Shown in pieces: positions 63,726 to 64,000 of a stretch of 64,000 bases of DNA. A program made the position numbers and the translations under genes. Every line of letters begins with the position of its first letter. The first letter of the stretch is position 1. The notes under the pieces are model-generated. The model saw only the letters and a list, made by a program, of their open reading frames with translations. It was not told the DNA's origin and ran no database searches. The DNA is from Nitrospirota bacterium (GTDB lineage: Bacteria; Nitrospirota; Thermodesulfovibrionia; Thermodesulfovibrionales; UBA6898): assembly GCA_024275975.1 (NCBI GenBank), contig JAJRYC010000013.1, forward strand, positions 1 through 64,000, written 5' to 3'.

Positions 63726-64000
63726 ACTGAACCTCTGCCTCGGAGAGGACCTCGTCTCTGAAATATTTACTTAATTCCTGCGGTGTTCTTAAATCTACTT
63801 TTTTCCCCATAATCTCCGAAAGTTCTCGTTCCATATGAGCAAGCTTAAAAAACCCCGGTATATGGTTAGGATCAAATTCAACAAGTAGATCAATATCGCT
63901 GTCCGGTATGAAATTGCCATGGAGAATAGAACCAAAAAGAGATAACTTACGGATATGATTTCTTTTGCAGAACTCGGTTATTCGGTCTTTTGGTATTTCA
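63712..64000 (-). CDS. mntA: MNT-type nucleotidyltransferase antitoxin (5' end outside the window)
   Basis: At least 96 codons on the minus strand, reading into the window edge: [20 protein letters not shown], then GSILHGNF, and [11 protein letters not shown], which is the GSx10DxD nucleotidyltransferase motif. It ends with TGA at 63712-63714. In this family the enzyme adds AMP units to HepT's tyrosine to inactivate it. The initiation codon lies just beyond 64000. Confidence 0.88.
   Translation of the reverse strand, partial: EIPKDRITEFCKRNHIRKLSLFGSILHGNFIPDSDIDLLVEFDPNHIPGFFKLAHMERELSEIMGKKVDLRTPQELSKYFRDEVLSEAEVQYAEA

Overview
The window looks like a chromosomal segment of an anaerobic, Gram-negative, B12-dependent bacterium. 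TonB/ExbB/ExbD, TonB receptors and outer-membrane porins show the diderm envelope. Oxygen-sensitive class III ribonucleotide reductase, the anaerobic-route chelatase CbiK and a corrinoid methyltransferase homologue point to anaerobic life. The gene set resembles Nitrospirota or sulfate-reducing Desulfobacterota; that placement is an inference from gene content, not a measured phylogeny.

Layout. 1-0.6 kb: remnant of a DUF4143 ATPase beside a 121-bp element with 24-bp perfect inverted repeats. 0.6-4.3 kb (minus strand): three-gene redox cassette (FAD oxidase, Fe-S protein, geranylgeranyl-reductase-like flavoprotein). 4.3-4.5 kb: decayed HepT/MNT toxin-antitoxin remnant. 4.6-8.6 kb (plus): two Pho-box-like promoters driving a small Cys-rich protein, a glycoside hydrolase 1 gene broken by TAG, a PHP phosphoesterase and a ceramide-glucosyltransferase-like enzyme. 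8.6-19.9 kb (minus): stress and central-metabolism block (coiled-coil protein, BI-1 protein, broken secreted helical protein, general stress protein, P-type H+-ATPase, PfkB kinase, enolase, phosphoglycerate mutase, class I aldolase, Crp/Fnr regulator). Three near-identical palindromes lie upstream of three of these transcription units. 20.4-25.1 kb (plus): DedA-PAP2-LssY_C fusion and MprF-like protein.

25.4-62.8 kb (plus) is one long metal and corrinoid island. It starts with NikR and a NikR-site-linked nickel module (outer-membrane porin, NikK, NikM, NikL, NikQ, NikO). Three cobalamin riboswitches follow. The first precedes nrdD-nrdG, a pterin-dependent methyltransferase and cytosolic cbiK. 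The second precedes a TonB receptor, a double ECF ATPase, ChlID and ChlI-type AAA+ subunits, a radical SAM/SPASM enzyme, CobN, a beta-propeller lipoprotein, an ECF S-like protein with a large extracytoplasmic domain, EcfT, CbiZ, TonB, ExbB and ExbD. The third precedes a paralogue of the nickel porin, a periplasmic CbiK, a PepSY protein, an ABC-2 exporter pair, a BtuCDF-type importer and CbiL. Read together, the second unit looks like a self-contained outer-to-inner-membrane corrinoid or tetrapyrrole import machine combined with a large chelatase and a salvage amidase.

62.8-64 kb: the biosynthetic operon stops just after cbiL in repeat and IS21 debris, followed by an intact HepT/MNT pair running off the edge. 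Several genes carry single in-frame stops or frameshifts (5.65, 10.2-10.9 and 49.0 kb). They may be true decay or errors in the source sequence.
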